Source: an uncultured Verrucomicrobiota bacterium
Lineage (GTDB): Bacteria > Verrucomicrobiota > Verrucomicrobiia > Verrucomicrobiales > Verrucomicrobiaceae
Direction: 5' to 3'
DNA length: 64,000 nt
NCBI GenBank assembly: GCA_903848465.1
Contig: CAINGK010000173.1
Span: 59,141 to 123,140 of the forward strand
Shown: piece after piece, positions 53,839 to 64,000 of the stretch
How positions within the stretch are numbered: the first letter of the stretch is position 1
Layout of the letters: the number at the start of each line of letters is the position of its first letter
Notes under the pieces: generated by a model
What the model saw: the letters and a program-made list of their open reading frames with translations, nothing else
Told to the model about the DNA's origin: nothing
Database searches by the model: none
Translations under genes and position numbers: made by a program

Positions 53839-54438
53839 ATGAAAGCTCTCAAAACATTGCTCATCGATGACCTGCTGCAACGGGTCAACGCCTCCCCGTT
53901 TCTGTTCGTTGTCGATTACACCGGCCTCAAGGTCGCAAAATTTGCCGAATTGCGTAAGCGCCTCAGCGCCGTCGGAGCAGAAATTCACGTCTTCAAGAAC
54001 AACCTGGTGAAGAAGGCCGCTGAAAAGGCCGGCTATCCTGGTGAACTTGGTGAACACCTCACGGGCCAGAGTGCCTACGTGACCGGTGCCAAGGACGTTT
54101 TCGGCGCAGCCAAGATCCTCAAAAATTTCCACGCCGAGTTCGAAAAGCCGGTGATGAAAGTCGGAGTGCTCGACGGCAACCTGCTGGACACCAAGGCCAT
54201 CAAAGTCCTTGCCGATCTGCCCTCCCGTGAAGCGCTGCTCTCCCAACTCCTCGGCGTGCTCCAGGCTCCGGCTTCGGCCCTTGCCCGCGTGCTCAAGGCC
54301 AAGAGCGAGCTTGGTGCCGCACCCGCTGCTGAAGAAGCTGCCCCCGCTGTTGAACAAGCTGCGCCTGCCGCTGAAGTTGCACCTGCCGCTGAAGCTGCAC
54401 CTGCCGCTGAAGCTGCACCCGCTGAACAACCCGCGTAA
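53839..54438 (+). CDS. rplJ: 50S ribosomal protein L10
   Basis: The 199-residue protein has the typical N-terminal domain (YTGLKVAKFAELRKRL, FKNNLVKKA) that binds 23S rRNA and L12 dimers. The C-terminus is extended by about 28 residues of Ala/Pro/Glu repeats (APAAE units) encoded by three tandem 18-base units at 54364-54417. This extension is longer than usual and of unknown effect. Confidence 0.94.
   Translation: MKALKTLLIDDLLQRVNASPFLFVVDYTGLKVAKFAELRKRLSAVGAEIHVFKNNLVKKAAEKAGYPGELGEHLTGQSAYVTGAKDVFGAAKILKNFHAEFEKPVMKVGVLDGNLLDTKAIKVLADLPSREALLSQLLGVLQAPASALARVLKAKSELGAAPAAEEAAPAVEQAAPAAEVAPAAEAAPAAEAAPAEQPA
54364..54417 (+). repeat. 18-base tandem repeats inside rplJ
   Basis: Three copies of an 18-base unit (CCTGCCGCTGAAGCTGCA, first copy with GTT for GCT) encode Pro-Ala-Ala-Glu-Ala/Val-Ala. 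Copy number can change without breaking the frame. Confidence 0.8.
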
Positions 54439-54567
54439 ACCCCATTTGATTAGATGGCCCGTCACACGGCCTGAATACCCCAACACCCAATGGTTCCTCG
54501 CCGGAGCAAAAGCTTTTGCTCTTAAATCATCCGCAGCTGCGGAACGCGGCGATACCGACAAAATAAT
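54439..54567. other. Spacer rplJ to rplL
   Basis: These 129 bases between rplJ and rplL hold no gene. Such gaps often carry a control point for the extra L7/L12 made per L10, but I see no strong motif. Confidence 0.3.
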
Positions 54568-54945
54568 ATGGCTGACCTGAATAAAATCGTTGAAGAACTG
54601 AGTGGCTTGACTGTCTTGCAAGTTGCTGAACTCGTGAAATCCCTCGAAGAGAAGTGGGGCGTTAGTGCCGCTGCTCCTGTTGCCGCTGCTGGCGCTGGTG
54701 GTGGTGCTCCTGCAGCCGCTGTGGAAGAAAAGACCGAGTTCGACGTCATCCTGACCGAAGCTGGCACCAACAAAATTGGCGTCATCAAAGAAGTCCGTGG
54801 CGTTGTCCCAGGCCTTGGCCTTGCAGAAGCGAAGAAGCTTGTCGAAAGCGCTCCGCAGACCCTCAAGGAAGGCGTCAAGAAGGAAGAAGCCGAAGAGATC
54901 AAGAAGAAATTGGAAGCCGCTGGCGCCAAGATCACGATCAAGTAG
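54568..54945 (+). CDS. rplL: 50S ribosomal protein L7/L12
   Basis: The 125-residue protein has the N-terminal dimer helix, an Ala/Gly-rich hinge ([19 protein letters not shown]) and the C-terminal factor-binding domain ([38 protein letters not shown]). Four or more copies bind to L10. The length is normal. Confidence 0.97.
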   Translation: MADLNKIVEELSGLTVLQVAELVKSLEEKWGVSAAAPVAAAGAGGGAPAAAVEEKTEFDVILTEAGTNKIGVIKEVRGVVPGLGLAEAKKLVESAPQTLKEGVKKEEAEEIKKKLEAAGAKITIK

Positions 54946-55325
54946 TCCTCGTCCCCTCCTGCTCTTTTCCGCGTGGCGTCTGCCATCAACCGCAACGCCG
55001 CGCGGTCAGGAGCAATTCGTTAGTGTTAGTTAAATCCCCCGTTCGTTTCGTTCCATCGCATGCCCGCATCCGCCCGTGAATCCCGCTTGAACCTCCGCAG
55101 CCAGTGCTACGGTTCCGGGACTCTCCGCGAAGTGACGTATGCTCCTTTCCATTTTCATGGCCTGAATCCTGGCTCACCCCTGGATTCCGGCTGCTTTGTT
55201 TTCGCGACAATCGTAAGCACTACCGGGCTGGCCGCCTGATATTGCCCTTTTGTTGCTTCGCGGAACTCACTCCTCCGCATCTCGTGCCACCGCCCATCGC
55301 CCTCTAACCGCCTCATCACTGCCTT
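54946..55325 (+). other. 380-base leader region before rpoB
   Basis: No gene was recognised in this long gap. A possible attenuator hairpin is listed at 55161-55190. In E. coli the same gap contains the attenuator that reduces rpoBC expression relative to the ribosomal proteins. Confidence 0.4.
55161..55190 (+). terminator. Possible attenuator hairpin before rpoB
   Basis: CCTGAATCC (55161-55169) can pair with GGATTCCGG (55182-55190), eight pairs with one mismatch, followed by CTGCTTTGTTTTCG. This would be a weak attenuator of the kind found between rplL and rpoB. Confidence 0.35.
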
Positions 55326-58300
55326 ATGTCCCAGCGCACCAACTTTGGCAAAATCCACGAAGTCGCCGAGCCCCCAAATCTCATCGAGATCCAGCTCCGC
55401 TCATACGAGGAATTTCTCCAGAAAAACATCCTGCCCTCGAAGCGCAAAGACCTCGGCCTCCAGGCCGTGTTCCGGGAGGTCTTCCCGATCACCAGCTATG
55501 ATGAGAAGATGACGCTCGATTTCGTCATGTACGAAATCGGCGAACCCAAGCTCAACTCCCTCGAAGCCATCCACGAAGCCGAGACCTACAGCGCCCCGCT
55601 GTACGTGACCTATGAGCTCAAAGACGAGCAGGGTGCCAAGCAAGAGCGCGTGTACATGGGTGAAATCCCCCTCATGACGGTGCGCGGTACCTTCGTCATC
55701 AATGGTGCTGAGCGTGTGGTCGTTTCCCAGCTTCACCGTTCCCCTGGTATCTGTTTTGAAACCACCCAGCATCTCAATGGCCGCTGGTTGCACGGCTTCC
55801 GCATCATTCCTGACCGTGGTACCTGGCTGGAAGTGCAGTTCGACACGAACGACCTGCTCTACGTCTATCTCGACCGCCGCCGCCGCCGTCGTAAATTCCT
55901 GGCCACCACGCTCCTGCGCGTGATCGGCTTCCCAGGTGATGAGGACATCCTCAAGCTCTTCTACGAAATCCAGGACCTGAAGCTCAAGGACAGCATTTCC
56001 GAAGAAGAAATCGCCACCAAGATCCTCTTCAAGGACATCCTCGACGGCGAACTCATCGTGGCTCGTGCCTATGAGCCGCTGACCTCCGGCGTCGTGCGCC
56101 AGCTCATCCAGCTCGGCCACAAAACCATCAAAGTCGTCACCGCTTCCCCAGACGACCTGCTCATCACCTCCCTGCGCAAAGACACCGCGAAGGACGAAGA
56201 TGAAGCCCTCAAGGAAATCTACCGCCGTCTGCGTCCGGGCGATCCGCCCACCACGCCGAACGCACGCGCACTCGTGAAGCGCCTGTTCTTTGATCCAAAG
56301 CGTTATGACCTCACTCGCGTGGGTCGTTACAAGATCAATCAGAAGCTCTCGCTGAAGATCGACACCGAAATGCGCATCCTCACCGCTGAGGACGTCATTT
56401 CCGCCCTGCGCTACCTCTTCCACTTGCGTGAAGGTCAGGGCATTCTGGATGATATTGACCATCTCGGCAGCCGCCGTGTGCGTGCCGTGGGTGAATTGCT
56501 TGCCAACCAGTGCCGCGTGGGCTTGTCCCGCACCGAGCGTCTGGTGAAAGAGCGTATGACCCTGTTCGACGTGAACATGGACAGCATGACTCCCGCCAAG
56601 CTCGTCAATCCGAAGGCGCTCTCCGCCGTCGTGCGTGACTTCTTTGGTCGCAGCCAGTTGAGCCAGTTCATGGATCAGATCAATCCTCTGGCTGAGCTGA
56701 CCCACAAGCGCCGTCTCTCCGCACTCGGGCCTGGCGGTCTGAATCGTGACCGCGCTGGTTTCGAAGTGCGTGACGTTCATCCGTCCCACTATGGCCGTAT
56801 TTGCCCGATTGAGACTCCTGAAGGTCCGAACATCGGTCTGATCAATTCCCTCGGCAGCTATGCCCGCATCAACGAATTCGGCTTCATCGAGACGCCTTAT
56901 CGTCCGGTGAAGGACGGCGTGGTGGCGGAAAAGATCGAGTACCTCACGGCTGACCAGGAAGAGAAGCACTACATCGCCCAGTCGAACAATCCGATCGACG
57001 AAAACGGCCGTTACAAAGGTGCCAAAGTCACCGTCCGTTACCGTGGTGAGTTCATCGAAGTCGAGCCAGCCTTGGTCACACTCATGGACGTGTCGCCGAA
57101 GCAGCTTGTTTCCGTGGCTGCTGCGCTGATTCCGTTCCTTGAGCATGATGACGCCAACCGCGCCCTGATGGGTTCGAACATGCAGCGCCAGGGCGTGCCG
57201 CTTCTCGAAGGAGAATCGCCGCTGGTAGGCACTGGTATGGAAGGCAAGGCAGCACGCGACTCACGTTCTGTGATCGTCGCGGATGCCGGCGGCACCGTCG
57301 CTGCCGCAACGGCTGACGTGATCATCGTCACCAAGGACGGCAACCTGCCCGTCAAGGACGACAAGTTCCTCGAAAACCCGCTCAAGTCGGTACTGACCGA
57401 TGAAGACAAGGGCACCCACGTTTACCCGCTGCGCAAGTTTGGTCGCAGCAACGCCGGCACCTGCATCAACCAGAAGCCTCTGGTCAAGCGGGGTCAGAAG
57501 ATCAAGAAGGGCGATGTCATCGCCGACGGTCCTTGCACCGACCAGGGTGAGCTTGCCATCGGCAAGAACATGCTCGTCGCGTTCATGCCTTGGAACGGTT
57601 ACAACTTCGAAGATGCCATCACCATCAGCCGCCGCGTGGTCAAGGAGGACATTTATACCTCCATTCACATCGAAGACTTCGAAGTCATCGCTCGTGACAC
57701 CAAGCTCGGGCCAGAAGAAATCACGCGCGACATCCCGAACGTGGGTGACGAAGCGCTGAAGAATCTCGATGCCCAGGGCGTCGTGCGCATCGGTGCGGAA
57801 GTGAAGCCTGGTGACATCCTCGTCGGCAAGATCACACCGAAATCCGAAACCGAATTGGCTCCTGAAGAACGCCTCCTGCGCGCCATCTTCGGTGAAAAGG
57901 CTGCTGACGTGAAGGACACCTCCCTGCGTGTGCCTTCCGGTTGCACCGGCATCATCATGGACGTCCGCATCGCCCAGCGCGGTATGGGTGCCGACTCTGA
58001 GAAGCAGAAGCTTTCTCCTGCTGAGTACAAGAAGCACATCAAGCAGATCGAAGAAGACTACCGTGCGAAGAAGGAAGACCTCACCGAGCAACTCACCGAG
58101 CGTCTCTCTGACATCCTGCTCAACGAGAAGATCCCGCTCGACATCGTGAATGGTCAGACTGGCGAGCCGCTTGTCGGCGCGAACAAGAAGATCACCAAGA
58201 CGATGCTGCGTCACGTGGCCGAAAGCTACGACACGATCGAAATCGACCCAAGCCCGATCCGCAACAAGATCTTCGACATCATCCAGACCTTCGAACAGAA

Positions 58301-59186
58301 ATTCTCCGACGCCGACATGGAACGTGAGCGCAACCTCGACAAAATCGAGTCCAGCGAAGACACAGCCGACAGCGGCGTGGTCAAGCAGGTGCGCGTCTTC
58401 CTCGCCAGTAAGCGCAAGCTTTCGGTGGGTGACAAGATGGCCGGACGCCACGGAAACAAGGGGATCGTCGCCAACATCGTTCCAGAAGAAGACATGCCGT
58501 TCCTCGAAAACGGTACTCCGGTGGACATCGTGCTCAATCCCCTCGGCGTGCCATCACGCATGAACGTGGGTCAGGTGCTTGAAACCCATCTCGGCCTCGC
58601 CGCCAAGGCACTCGGCATGAAGATCGCCACACCGGTGTTCGACGGTATTCCCGAGTCCAAGATCATGGAGTACATCAAGGACGCCAAGAAGGTTCCTGGT
58701 TACGAATGGATGGGCCTCAACGGCAAGTCGAAGCTCTTTGACGGTCGCACGGGTGACTCCTTCAGCCTCGATGTCGTCGTTGGCTACATCTACATGCTGA
58801 AGCTGAACCACCTTGTCGCCGATAAGATCCACGCTCGTGCGGTCGGACCTTACTCGCTCGTCACGCAGCAGCCTCTGGGCGGTAAAGCCCAATACGGCGG
58901 CCAGCGCTTCGGGGAAATGGAAGTGTGGGCACTTGAAGCCTACGGTGCCGCATTCACGCTGCAGGAACTCCTCACCGTCAAGTCTGACGATGTTCAGGGC
59001 CGCACGCGCATTTACGAGCAGATCGTCAAAGGTGACCACGCGCTTGAAGCGGGCACGCCGGAGTCGTTCAACGTGCTCATCAAGGAAATGCAGTCCCTCG
59101 GCCTCGACGTGAAGGTACACAAGCGCTCCAACGCCAATGCTGACGCGGAAGCTCTCGAAAGCTTTGCCTCCACGGTGGGTGCCTAA
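55326..59186 (+). CDS. rpoB: RNA polymerase subunit beta
   Basis: The 1286-residue protein has the expected blocks, including the rifampicin-pocket region ([27 protein letters not shown]), the LARDTK-like and GRTGDSF segments, and the C-terminal [24 protein letters not shown]. It forms the catalytic core with RpoC. The start ATG 55326 is 380 bases after rplL; rpoC follows after 54 bases. Confidence 0.99.
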   Translation: MSQRTNFGKIHEVAEPPNLIEIQLRSYEEFLQKNILPSKRKDLGLQAVFREVFPITSYDEKMTLDFVMYEIGEPKLNSLEAIHEAETYSAPLYVTYELKDEQGAKQERVYMGEIPLMTVRGTFVINGAERVVVSQLHRSPGICFETTQHLNGRWLHGFRIIPDRGTWLEVQFDTNDLLYVYLDRRRRRRKFLATTLLRVIGFPGDEDILKLFYEIQDLKLKDSISEEEIATKILFKDILDGELIVARAYEPLTSGVVRQLIQLGHKTIKVVTASPDDLLITSLRKDTAKDEDEALKEIYRRLRPGDPPTTPNARALVKRLFFDPKRYDLTRVGRYKINQKLSLKIDTEMRILTAEDVISALRYLFHLREGQGILDDIDHLGSRRVRAVGELLANQCRVGLSRTERLVKERMTLFDVNMDSMTPAKLVNPKALSAVVRDFFGRSQLSQFMDQINPLAELTHKRRLSALGPGGLNRDRAGFEVRDVHPSHYGRICPIETPEGPNIGLINSLGSYARINEFGFIETPYRPVKDGVVAEKIEYLTADQEEKHYIAQSNNPIDENGRYKGAKVTVRYRGEFIEVEPALVTLMDVSPKQLVSVAAALIPFLEHDDANRALMGSNMQRQGVPLLEGESPLVGTGMEGKAARDSRSVIVADAGGTVAAATADVIIVTKDGNLPVKDDKFLENPLKSVLTDEDKGTHVYPLRKFGRSNAGTCINQKPLVKRGQKIKKGDVIADGPCTDQGELAIGKNMLVAFMPWNGYNFEDAITISRRVVKEDIYTSIHIEDFEVIARDTKLGPEEITRDIPNVGDEALKNLDAQGVVRIGAEVKPGDILVGKITPKSETELAPEERLLRAIFGEKAADVKDTSLRVPSGCTGIIMDVRIAQRGMGADSEKQKLSPAEYKKHIKQIEEDYRAKKEDLTEQLTERLSDILLNEKIPLDIVNGQTGEPLVGANKKITKTMLRHVAESYDTIEIDPSPIRNKIFDIIQTFEQKFSDADMERERNLDKIESSEDTADSGVVKQVRVFLASKRKLSVGDKMAGRHGNKGIVANIVPEEDMPFLENGTPVDIVLNPLGVPSRMNVGQVLETHLGLAAKALGMKIATPVFDGIPESKIMEYIKDAKKVPGYEWMGLNGKSKLFDGRTGDSFSLDVVVGYIYMLKLNHLVADKIHARAVGPYSLVTQQPLGGKAQYGGQRFGEMEVWALEAYGAAFTLQELLTVKSDDVQGRTRIYEQIVKGDHALEAGTPESFNVLIKEMQSLGLDVKVHKRSNANADAEALESFASTVGA

Positions 59187-59240
59187 CCCGCCTTCCCCCA
59201 GAAACCCAGCGCAAAAACCTGCCACCCATCTCCACACATC

Positions 59241-62200
59241 ATGAATGCTGACGCGAGCTTGAAAGAAATCTTCGGGGAACCCAAACACGGCGAGGAGTTC
59301 GACTATGTGTCGATCTGCATCGCCTCTGCGGACCGCACCCGCTCCTGGTCCTCCGGTGAAGTCAAGAACCCAGAAACCATCAATTACCGCACCTTCAAGC
59401 CTGAAAAAGGCGGCTTGTTCTGCGAACGTATCTTCGGACCTACCCGTGACTGGGAGTGCGCCTGCGGCAAGTACAAGCGCATCAAGCACAAGGGCGTCGT
59501 TTGCGACCGCTGCGGTGTCGAAGTGACCCTCTCCCGCGTTCGTCGCGAGCGCATGGGCCATATCGAACTCGCGGTGCCAGTGACGCACATCTGGTTCTAC
59601 AAGTGCATGCCTTCCCGCATCGGCCTCATGCTCGACATGACCGCCCGTTCGCTGGAGCGCGTGATCTACTATGAAGACTACATGGTCATCGATCCCGGCA
59701 GCACTCCGCTGCAGCGCGGCCAGCTTCTTACCGAAGTCGATCTGCGCGAAGCCGAAGAGCAGTACGGTGCAGACGCCTTCCGCGTCGGCATGGGTGCTCA
59801 GGCCATCCGCGACATCTTCGCCCAGCTCAATCTGGCGGATGTGACGAAGGAACTCGAAGAGGCGATGACCAAGACGCGCTCCAAGCAGATCCGCAAGAAA
59901 CTCGCCAAGCGCCTCAAGCTCTGCCAAGGCTTTGCTGAAAGCCACAGCCGTCCTGAGTGGATGATCCTCGAAGTGCTGCCAGTCATCCCGCCAGACCTTC
60001 GCCCTCTCGTTCCCCTGGAAGGTGGCCGCTTTGCGACCTCCGACTTGAACGATCTCTATCGTCGCGTCATCAACCGCAACAACCGTCTCAAGAATCTCCT
60101 CCAGCTCCGCACGCCGGATGTCATCATCCGCAACGAAAAGCGCATGCTGCAGGAAGCTGTGGATGCCTTGTTTGACAACGGTCGCCACGGCCGCCCAGTG
60201 ACTGGCGCAGGCAATCGTCCGCTGAAGTCCATGTCCGACATGCTCAAGGGCAAGTCTGGCCGCTTCCGTCAGAACCTTCTCGGCAAGCGCGTCGATTACT
60301 CTGGCCGTTCCGTCATCGTGATCGGTCCTGACCTTCTGCTGCACCAATGCGGTCTGCCGAAGAAGATGGCCCTCGTGCTGTTCGAACCCTTCATCATCCG
60401 CCGTCTCAAGGAGATGGGCTTGGTGCATACCGTGCGTAGCGCGAAGAAGATGATCGAACGCCGCACGCCTGAAGTGTGGGACATTCTCGACGAAGTGACC
60501 AAAGGCCACCCCGTCCTCCTCAACCGCGCTCCGACGCTGCATCGTCTTTCGATCCAGGCGTTTGAGCCGAAGCTCATCGAAGGTGAGGCCATCCGCGTGC
60601 ATCCCCTCGTTTGTACGGCCTACAACGCCGACTTCGACGGTGACCAAATGGCCGTCCACGTCCCGCTTTCCATCGAAGCGCAGATGGAAGCCCGCCTGCT
60701 CATGCTCGCGCCGAACAACCTGTTCAGCCCTGCCAGCGGCAAGCCGGTGATGAATCCTTCCCAGGACATTCCTCTGGGTTGCTACTTCCTCACTTACCTG
60801 CGTGAGTTCCCGAACCAGGACGCCAAGGCCAAGAAGGGTGATGTCGAAGGTCGCGTGCCGATCTTCAATGACGCTCCTGAAGTGGAATTCGCCATTTCCG
60901 AAGGTGGCTTGTCGGTCAACGACAAGGTGCGTTTTCGCAACCCGGACTACAACCATGGCGGGCCAAAGCGTCCGTATGGTGATCCATCCAAGGCTGTCAT
61001 CGAGACCACCGCTGGTCGTGTCATCTTCAATGAAACCTGGCCTGATGGCCTCGGCTTCATCAACACCACCGTCGGCAAGAAGCAGGTGTCTGACATCATT
61101 TGGCGCTGCTTCCAGACCTTTGGCCAAAAGGAAACCGTCTCCGCGCTTGACCGTCTCAAGCAGCTCGGCTTCCGCGAAGCAACCCGTTCCGGTTGCTCCA
61201 TCGGTATCACCGACATGGTCATCCCGACCGCCAAGGCCGCTGGTCTTGAAAACGCCTACAAGCAGATCGAAGAAATCGAGAAGCAGTATCGCCGTGGTAT
61301 TATCACCAACGGTGAGCGCTATCAGAAGATCATCGACATCTGGACGCAGGTGGGTGAAATCGTCGCTGACGAACTCTTCCGCACGTTGGAATACAACGAG
61401 GGCAAGAAGCACCACAACCCGCTCTACGTCATGGTGAACTCGGGTGCCCGAGGCAACCGTACGCAGATCAAGCAGCTTGCTGGTATGCGCGGTCTGATGG
61501 CCAAGCCTTCCGGTGAAATTATTGAACGCCCGATCACCTCGAACTTCCGTGAAGGTCTGAGTGTGCTCGAATACTTCATCTCCACTCACGGTGCGCGTAA
61601 AGGCCTTGCCGATACCGCGCTGAAGACGGCTGACTCCGGGTACATGACCCGTAAGCTCGTCGATGTATCCCAGGACGTCATCGTCACTGAGGAAGATTGC
61701 GGCACTGTCAACGGCATCACGCTCGCCTCCATCTATCAGGGTGACGAAGAAATCGTTGATCTCAAGACCCGCGTCTATGGTCGTGTCTCCTGCGAAACGA
61801 TTCATGATCCCGTGGACAAGGGCATCGTCATCAAGGCGGGTCAGCTTGCTTCCGAAAAAGAAGCCGCTCACCTTGCGAAGATCGGTGTCGAAAAACTCAA
61901 GATCCGTTCCGTGCTCACTTGCGAAAGCAAGCGCGGCTGCTGCTCGAAGTGCTATGGCCTCCACCTCGCCACGCACAAAATGGCGAAGATCGGCGAAGCC
62001 GTCGGCATCGTTGCCGCTCAGTCCATCGGCGAACCCGGAACGCAGCTCACCATGCGTACCTTCCATGTGGGTGGTGCTGCCACAGCCTCCTTCAAACAGC
62101 CCTTCATCAACGTGAAGAACACGGGTACCGTCAAGTACACCGACATGCGTGCGGTGACTACCATCGAAGGTACCTGGATCGCCCTGACGAAGAACGGCAT

Positions 62201-63386
62201 TCTCTCCATCCATGACGACGACGGTCGCGAACTCGAAAGCCACAAGCTGGTGACGGGTGCCGTTATCGCCGTCGAAGACGGTGGCAAGGTCAAGAAGGGT
62301 CAGCAGGTCGTCACCTGGGATCCTTATAACGTGCCAATTATCACCGAGAAGGCTGGTAAGTTGGAGTTCCGCGACATGATCTCCGGCATCACGATCACCA
62401 AGGAAAAGAACGAGTCCACCGGCAACGAAGAAACCGTCGTTATCGAGCACAAGGAAGACCTCCATCCGCAGGTCGTCGTTGTGAATCCGAAGACGCACGA
62501 AGTTCTCGCCAGCTACACCATTCCCGCCGGCGCTCACTTGAGCGTCAAGAACAACGAGAAGGTCGAAGCCGGTACCACCATCGCCAAGACGCCACGTAAG
62601 GCCTCCAAGACGAAGGACATCACCGGTGGTCTTCCCCGTGTGGCCGAACTCTTCGAAGCCCGTAAGCCAAAAGACGCCTGCGAAATCGCCCGTATCGACG
62701 GCACCGTGGAAATCGGCGGCCTCGTCCGTGGCAAGCGCCGCGTGATCGTCACCGACAACAAGACCGGCCAGCAGGAAGAGCATCTCATTCCCCGCAGCAA
62801 GCACATCTTGCTGTTCAACGGCGACCACGTCAGCAAAGGCGACCAGATCACCGACGGCCCAGTCGTGCCGCATGACCTCCTCGAAATTCTTGGCCCCCAG
62901 GCTCTCCGTGAGCACTTGGTCAACGAAGTGCAGGAAGTTTACCGCGCCCAGGGTGTGGAAATCAATGACAAGCACGTTGAGATCATCATCCGTCAGATGC
63001 TGCGCAAGGTGAAGGTCACCGACACCGGCGACACCGAGTTCCTCTGGGGCGACCAGATCGACCGCGGCGAGTTCGAGAAGGAAAACAACCGTGTCACCGA
63101 AGAAGGCGGCAAGCCTGCGGAAGCAGAGCCCGTCCTCCTCGGCATCACCAAGGCTTCCATCGAGACCGAGTCCTTCATCTCCGCTGCTTCCTTCCAGGAC
63201 ACCACCCGTGTGCTCACCGAAGCTGCTACCCTTGCCAAGTCCGACCTTCTGCGCGGCTTCAAGGAAAACGTCATCATGGGTCACCTCATCCCGGCTGGCA
63301 CTGGCTTCATCAGCAACCGCAACTTCGAACTCCACGAAACCGAGCGCCCCATGCTGCCCGCCGTCGTGGAAGAAGACGCGGCCTAA
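59241..63386 (+). CDS. rpoC: RNA polymerase subunit beta-prime
   Basis: The 1381-residue protein has the N-terminal zinc site (Cys73, Cys75, Cys88, Cys91 in [20 protein letters not shown]) and the active-site NADFDGD motif with Asp464, Asp466 and Asp468. A second zinc cluster is in [13 protein letters not shown]. It is the last gene of the long rpoBC unit. The stop at 63384-63386 is followed by a terminator hairpin. Confidence 0.99.
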   Translation: MNADASLKEIFGEPKHGEEFDYVSICIASADRTRSWSSGEVKNPETINYRTFKPEKGGLFCERIFGPTRDWECACGKYKRIKHKGVVCDRCGVEVTLSRVRRERMGHIELAVPVTHIWFYKCMPSRIGLMLDMTARSLERVIYYEDYMVIDPGSTPLQRGQLLTEVDLREAEEQYGADAFRVGMGAQAIRDIFAQLNLADVTKELEEAMTKTRSKQIRKKLAKRLKLCQGFAESHSRPEWMILEVLPVIPPDLRPLVPLEGGRFATSDLNDLYRRVINRNNRLKNLLQLRTPDVIIRNEKRMLQEAVDALFDNGRHGRPVTGAGNRPLKSMSDMLKGKSGRFRQNLLGKRVDYSGRSVIVIGPDLLLHQCGLPKKMALVLFEPFIIRRLKEMGLVHTVRSAKKMIERRTPEVWDILDEVTKGHPVLLNRAPTLHRLSIQAFEPKLIEGEAIRVHPLVCTAYNADFDGDQMAVHVPLSIEAQMEARLLMLAPNNLFSPASGKPVMNPSQDIPLGCYFLTYLREFPNQDAKAKKGDVEGRVPIFNDAPEVEFAISEGGLSVNDKVRFRNPDYNHGGPKRPYGDPSKAVIETTAGRVIFNETWPDGLGFINTTVGKKQVSDIIWRCFQTFGQKETVSALDRLKQLGFREATRSGCSIGITDMVIPTAKAAGLENAYKQIEEIEKQYRRGIITNGERYQKIIDIWTQVGEIVADELFRTLEYNEGKKHHNPLYVMVNSGARGNRTQIKQLAGMRGLMAKPSGEIIERPITSNFREGLSVLEYFISTHGARKGLADTALKTADSGYMTRKLVDVSQDVIVTEEDCGTVNGITLASIYQGDEEIVDLKTRVYGRVSCETIHDPVDKGIVIKAGQLASEKEAAHLAKIGVEKLKIRSVLTCESKRGCCSKCYGLHLATHKMAKIGEAVGIVAAQSIGEPGTQLTMRTFHVGGAATASFKQPFINVKNTGTVKYTDMRAVTTIEGTWIALTKNGILSIHDDDGRELESHKLVTGAVIAVEDGGKVKKGQQVVTWDPYNVPIITEKAGKLEFRDMISGITITKEKNESTGNEETVVIEHKEDLHPQVVVVNPKTHEVLASYTIPAGAHLSVKNNEKVEAGTTIAKTPRKASKTKDITGGLPRVAELFEARKPKDACEIARIDGTVEIGGLVRGKRRVIVTDNKTGQQEEHLIPRSKHILLFNGDHVSKGDQITDGPVVPHDLLEILGPQALREHLVNEVQEVYRAQGVEINDKHVEIIIRQMLRKVKVTDTGDTEFLWGDQIDRGEFEKENNRVTEEGGKPAEAEPVLLGITKASIETESFISAASFQDTTRVLTEAATLAKSDLLRGFKENVIMGHLIPAGTGFISNRNFELHETERPMLPAVVEEDAA

Positions 63387-63413
63387 TAGCCCGCCCGTCC
63401 GCTTTAACCTTAC

Positions 63414-63449
63414 CCGCCTCCCTCGGTGCAAACCGGCGGAGGCGGTTTT
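63414..63449 (+). terminator. Rho-independent terminator of rpoC
   Basis: The stem CCGCCTCC (63414-63421)/GGAGGCGG (63438-63445) is directly followed by TTTT. It is 27 bases after the rpoC stop and should end the operon. Confidence 0.85.
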
Positions 63450-63894
63450 GCGTACGCAGTAATACTGCCGCGCATCACAAACTTTGATTTTAAAGGAGGG
63501 CTTTGGAAGATTGGAGAAGCGGCAGCATCAATGACTTGGTAATCTTCCAGGTTCATCACAGCGCGCGGCCACAAAGCGCTCCCCTCTCCCCACCCAGGAA
63601 ATGGCAAAGCCCCAGACGTCCTTTGGGGAGCGGCTGGGCGAGGGGACATTGCACGTTGGCGCAGGGTGCTCATCGCCCCTCACCCCAACCCTCTCCCCGA
63701 AGAAAACAACATACCCCGTCATTGTATGTCAGAGGCGGGGAGAGGGAGAGTCGCTTTTGGCTGCCCTAGATTGAGTCGATATGAAATATTGAAAGATGCC
63801 TGGAAGGCCTCTCCTGCTTCTCGGTTTCCATATTTGTAACGCTTGAAGCTTGCCTCTGAGAGGCGGCGCAAATTTTATTCTGTAAAAGTGGCGA
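63450..63894. other. Non-coding region with repeats
   Basis: Downstream of the terminator no gene was recognised. Positions 63463-63485 match 12042-12064 at 22 of 23 bases. Positions 63580-63750 are CCCTCTCC/CTCACCCC-rich, the look of a widespread intergenic repeat family, and short frames there lack pattern. Confidence 0.45.
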
Positions 63895-64000
63895 TCAGGT
63901 TTGGGATGGTTCAGCGGAGTTCATGTTGAGGTAAATTTTGCCGGTGCTCCACTCATCGCTTTGCTCGCAGAGCAGGGCGGAGACGAGGCGCAGGAGGGAG
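63895..64000 (-). CDS. IS256-family transposase, C-terminal end (partial)
   Basis: The minus strand reads LLRLVSALLCEQSDEW, then STGKIYLNMNSAEPSQT and a stop at 63895-63897. It matches the C-terminus of IS256/mutator-type transposases (RLVGAVLLEQNDEW-type ends). The rest lies beyond the window, so activity is unknown. Confidence 0.65.
   Translation of the reverse strand, partial: SLLRLVSALLCEQSDEWSTGKIYLNMNSAEPSQT

Noticed and set aside
55401..57146. A 581-codon minus-strand frame inside rpoB
   Set aside because: Shadow of rpoB with His/Asp/Val-rich composition and no motif.
58554..63431. A 1625-codon open frame on the minus strand across rpoB and rpoC
   Set aside because: It is antisense to two certain genes and follows from their strong codon bias; it has no family resemblance.

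Overview
The window looks like a chromosomal segment of a GC-rich Verrucomicrobiota bacterium, probably Verrucomicrobiales near Prosthecobacter or Verrucomicrobium. This is inferred from gene content: a PSCyt1/DUF1549/DUF1553 protein, a Tat-exported Gfo/Idh/MocA oxidoreductase, autotransporter-type beta-strand repeats, a GspK-L-M-D cluster, and many dispersed palindromic repeats. No 16S rRNA gene is present, so the lineage is not proven.

Layout. 0.1-14.3 kb is mixed housekeeping and accessory DNA: a TPM-domain protein, HscB-like and IscA-like Fe-S proteins, a possible roadblock pair, an oxidoreductase, an AbiEii-type toxin pair, CbpA/CbpM co-chaperones, HisC, a small-protein/HNH pair, two paralogous L,D-transpeptidases (one without its catalytic Cys), a glycosyltransferase and a frameshifted lipoprotein gene. 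14.3-21.3 kb is an accessory island. It starts at a sequence resembling a tmRNA 3' end and holds a helix-turn-helix protein, a Toprim primase-like protein, a RepA-like ATPase, two collinear iteron blocks that resemble replication origins (the second preceded by the tail of another copy of the ATPase gene), and an IS200-like transposase flanked by two transposase-less copies of its own ends. No integrase was found.

21.3-41.8 kb returns to core and niche genes: ProA, an esterase, a BamD-LptE-RsmI cluster, glycogen phosphorylase, an Rpn-type nuclease, the PSCyt1 protein, an SDR enzyme, a 2-hydroxyacid dehydrogenase, a GH62-like hydrolase and a frameshifted autotransporter. 42.1-47.5 kb is a GspK-GspL-GspM-GspD operon for a type II secretion or type IV pilus-like machine. 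A secreted protein and a VWA protein follow.

50.0-63.4 kb is the translation/transcription block tRNA-Thr, tuf, tRNA-Trp, secE, nusG, rplK, rplA, rplJ, rplL, rpoB, rpoC, with a promoter in front and a terminator behind. The last 100 bases hold the end of an IS256-family transposase. Two genes carry apparent single-base deletions, so either assembly errors or real decay must be considered. The most unusual structure is the paired iteron block with a compensatory change in its central palindrome.
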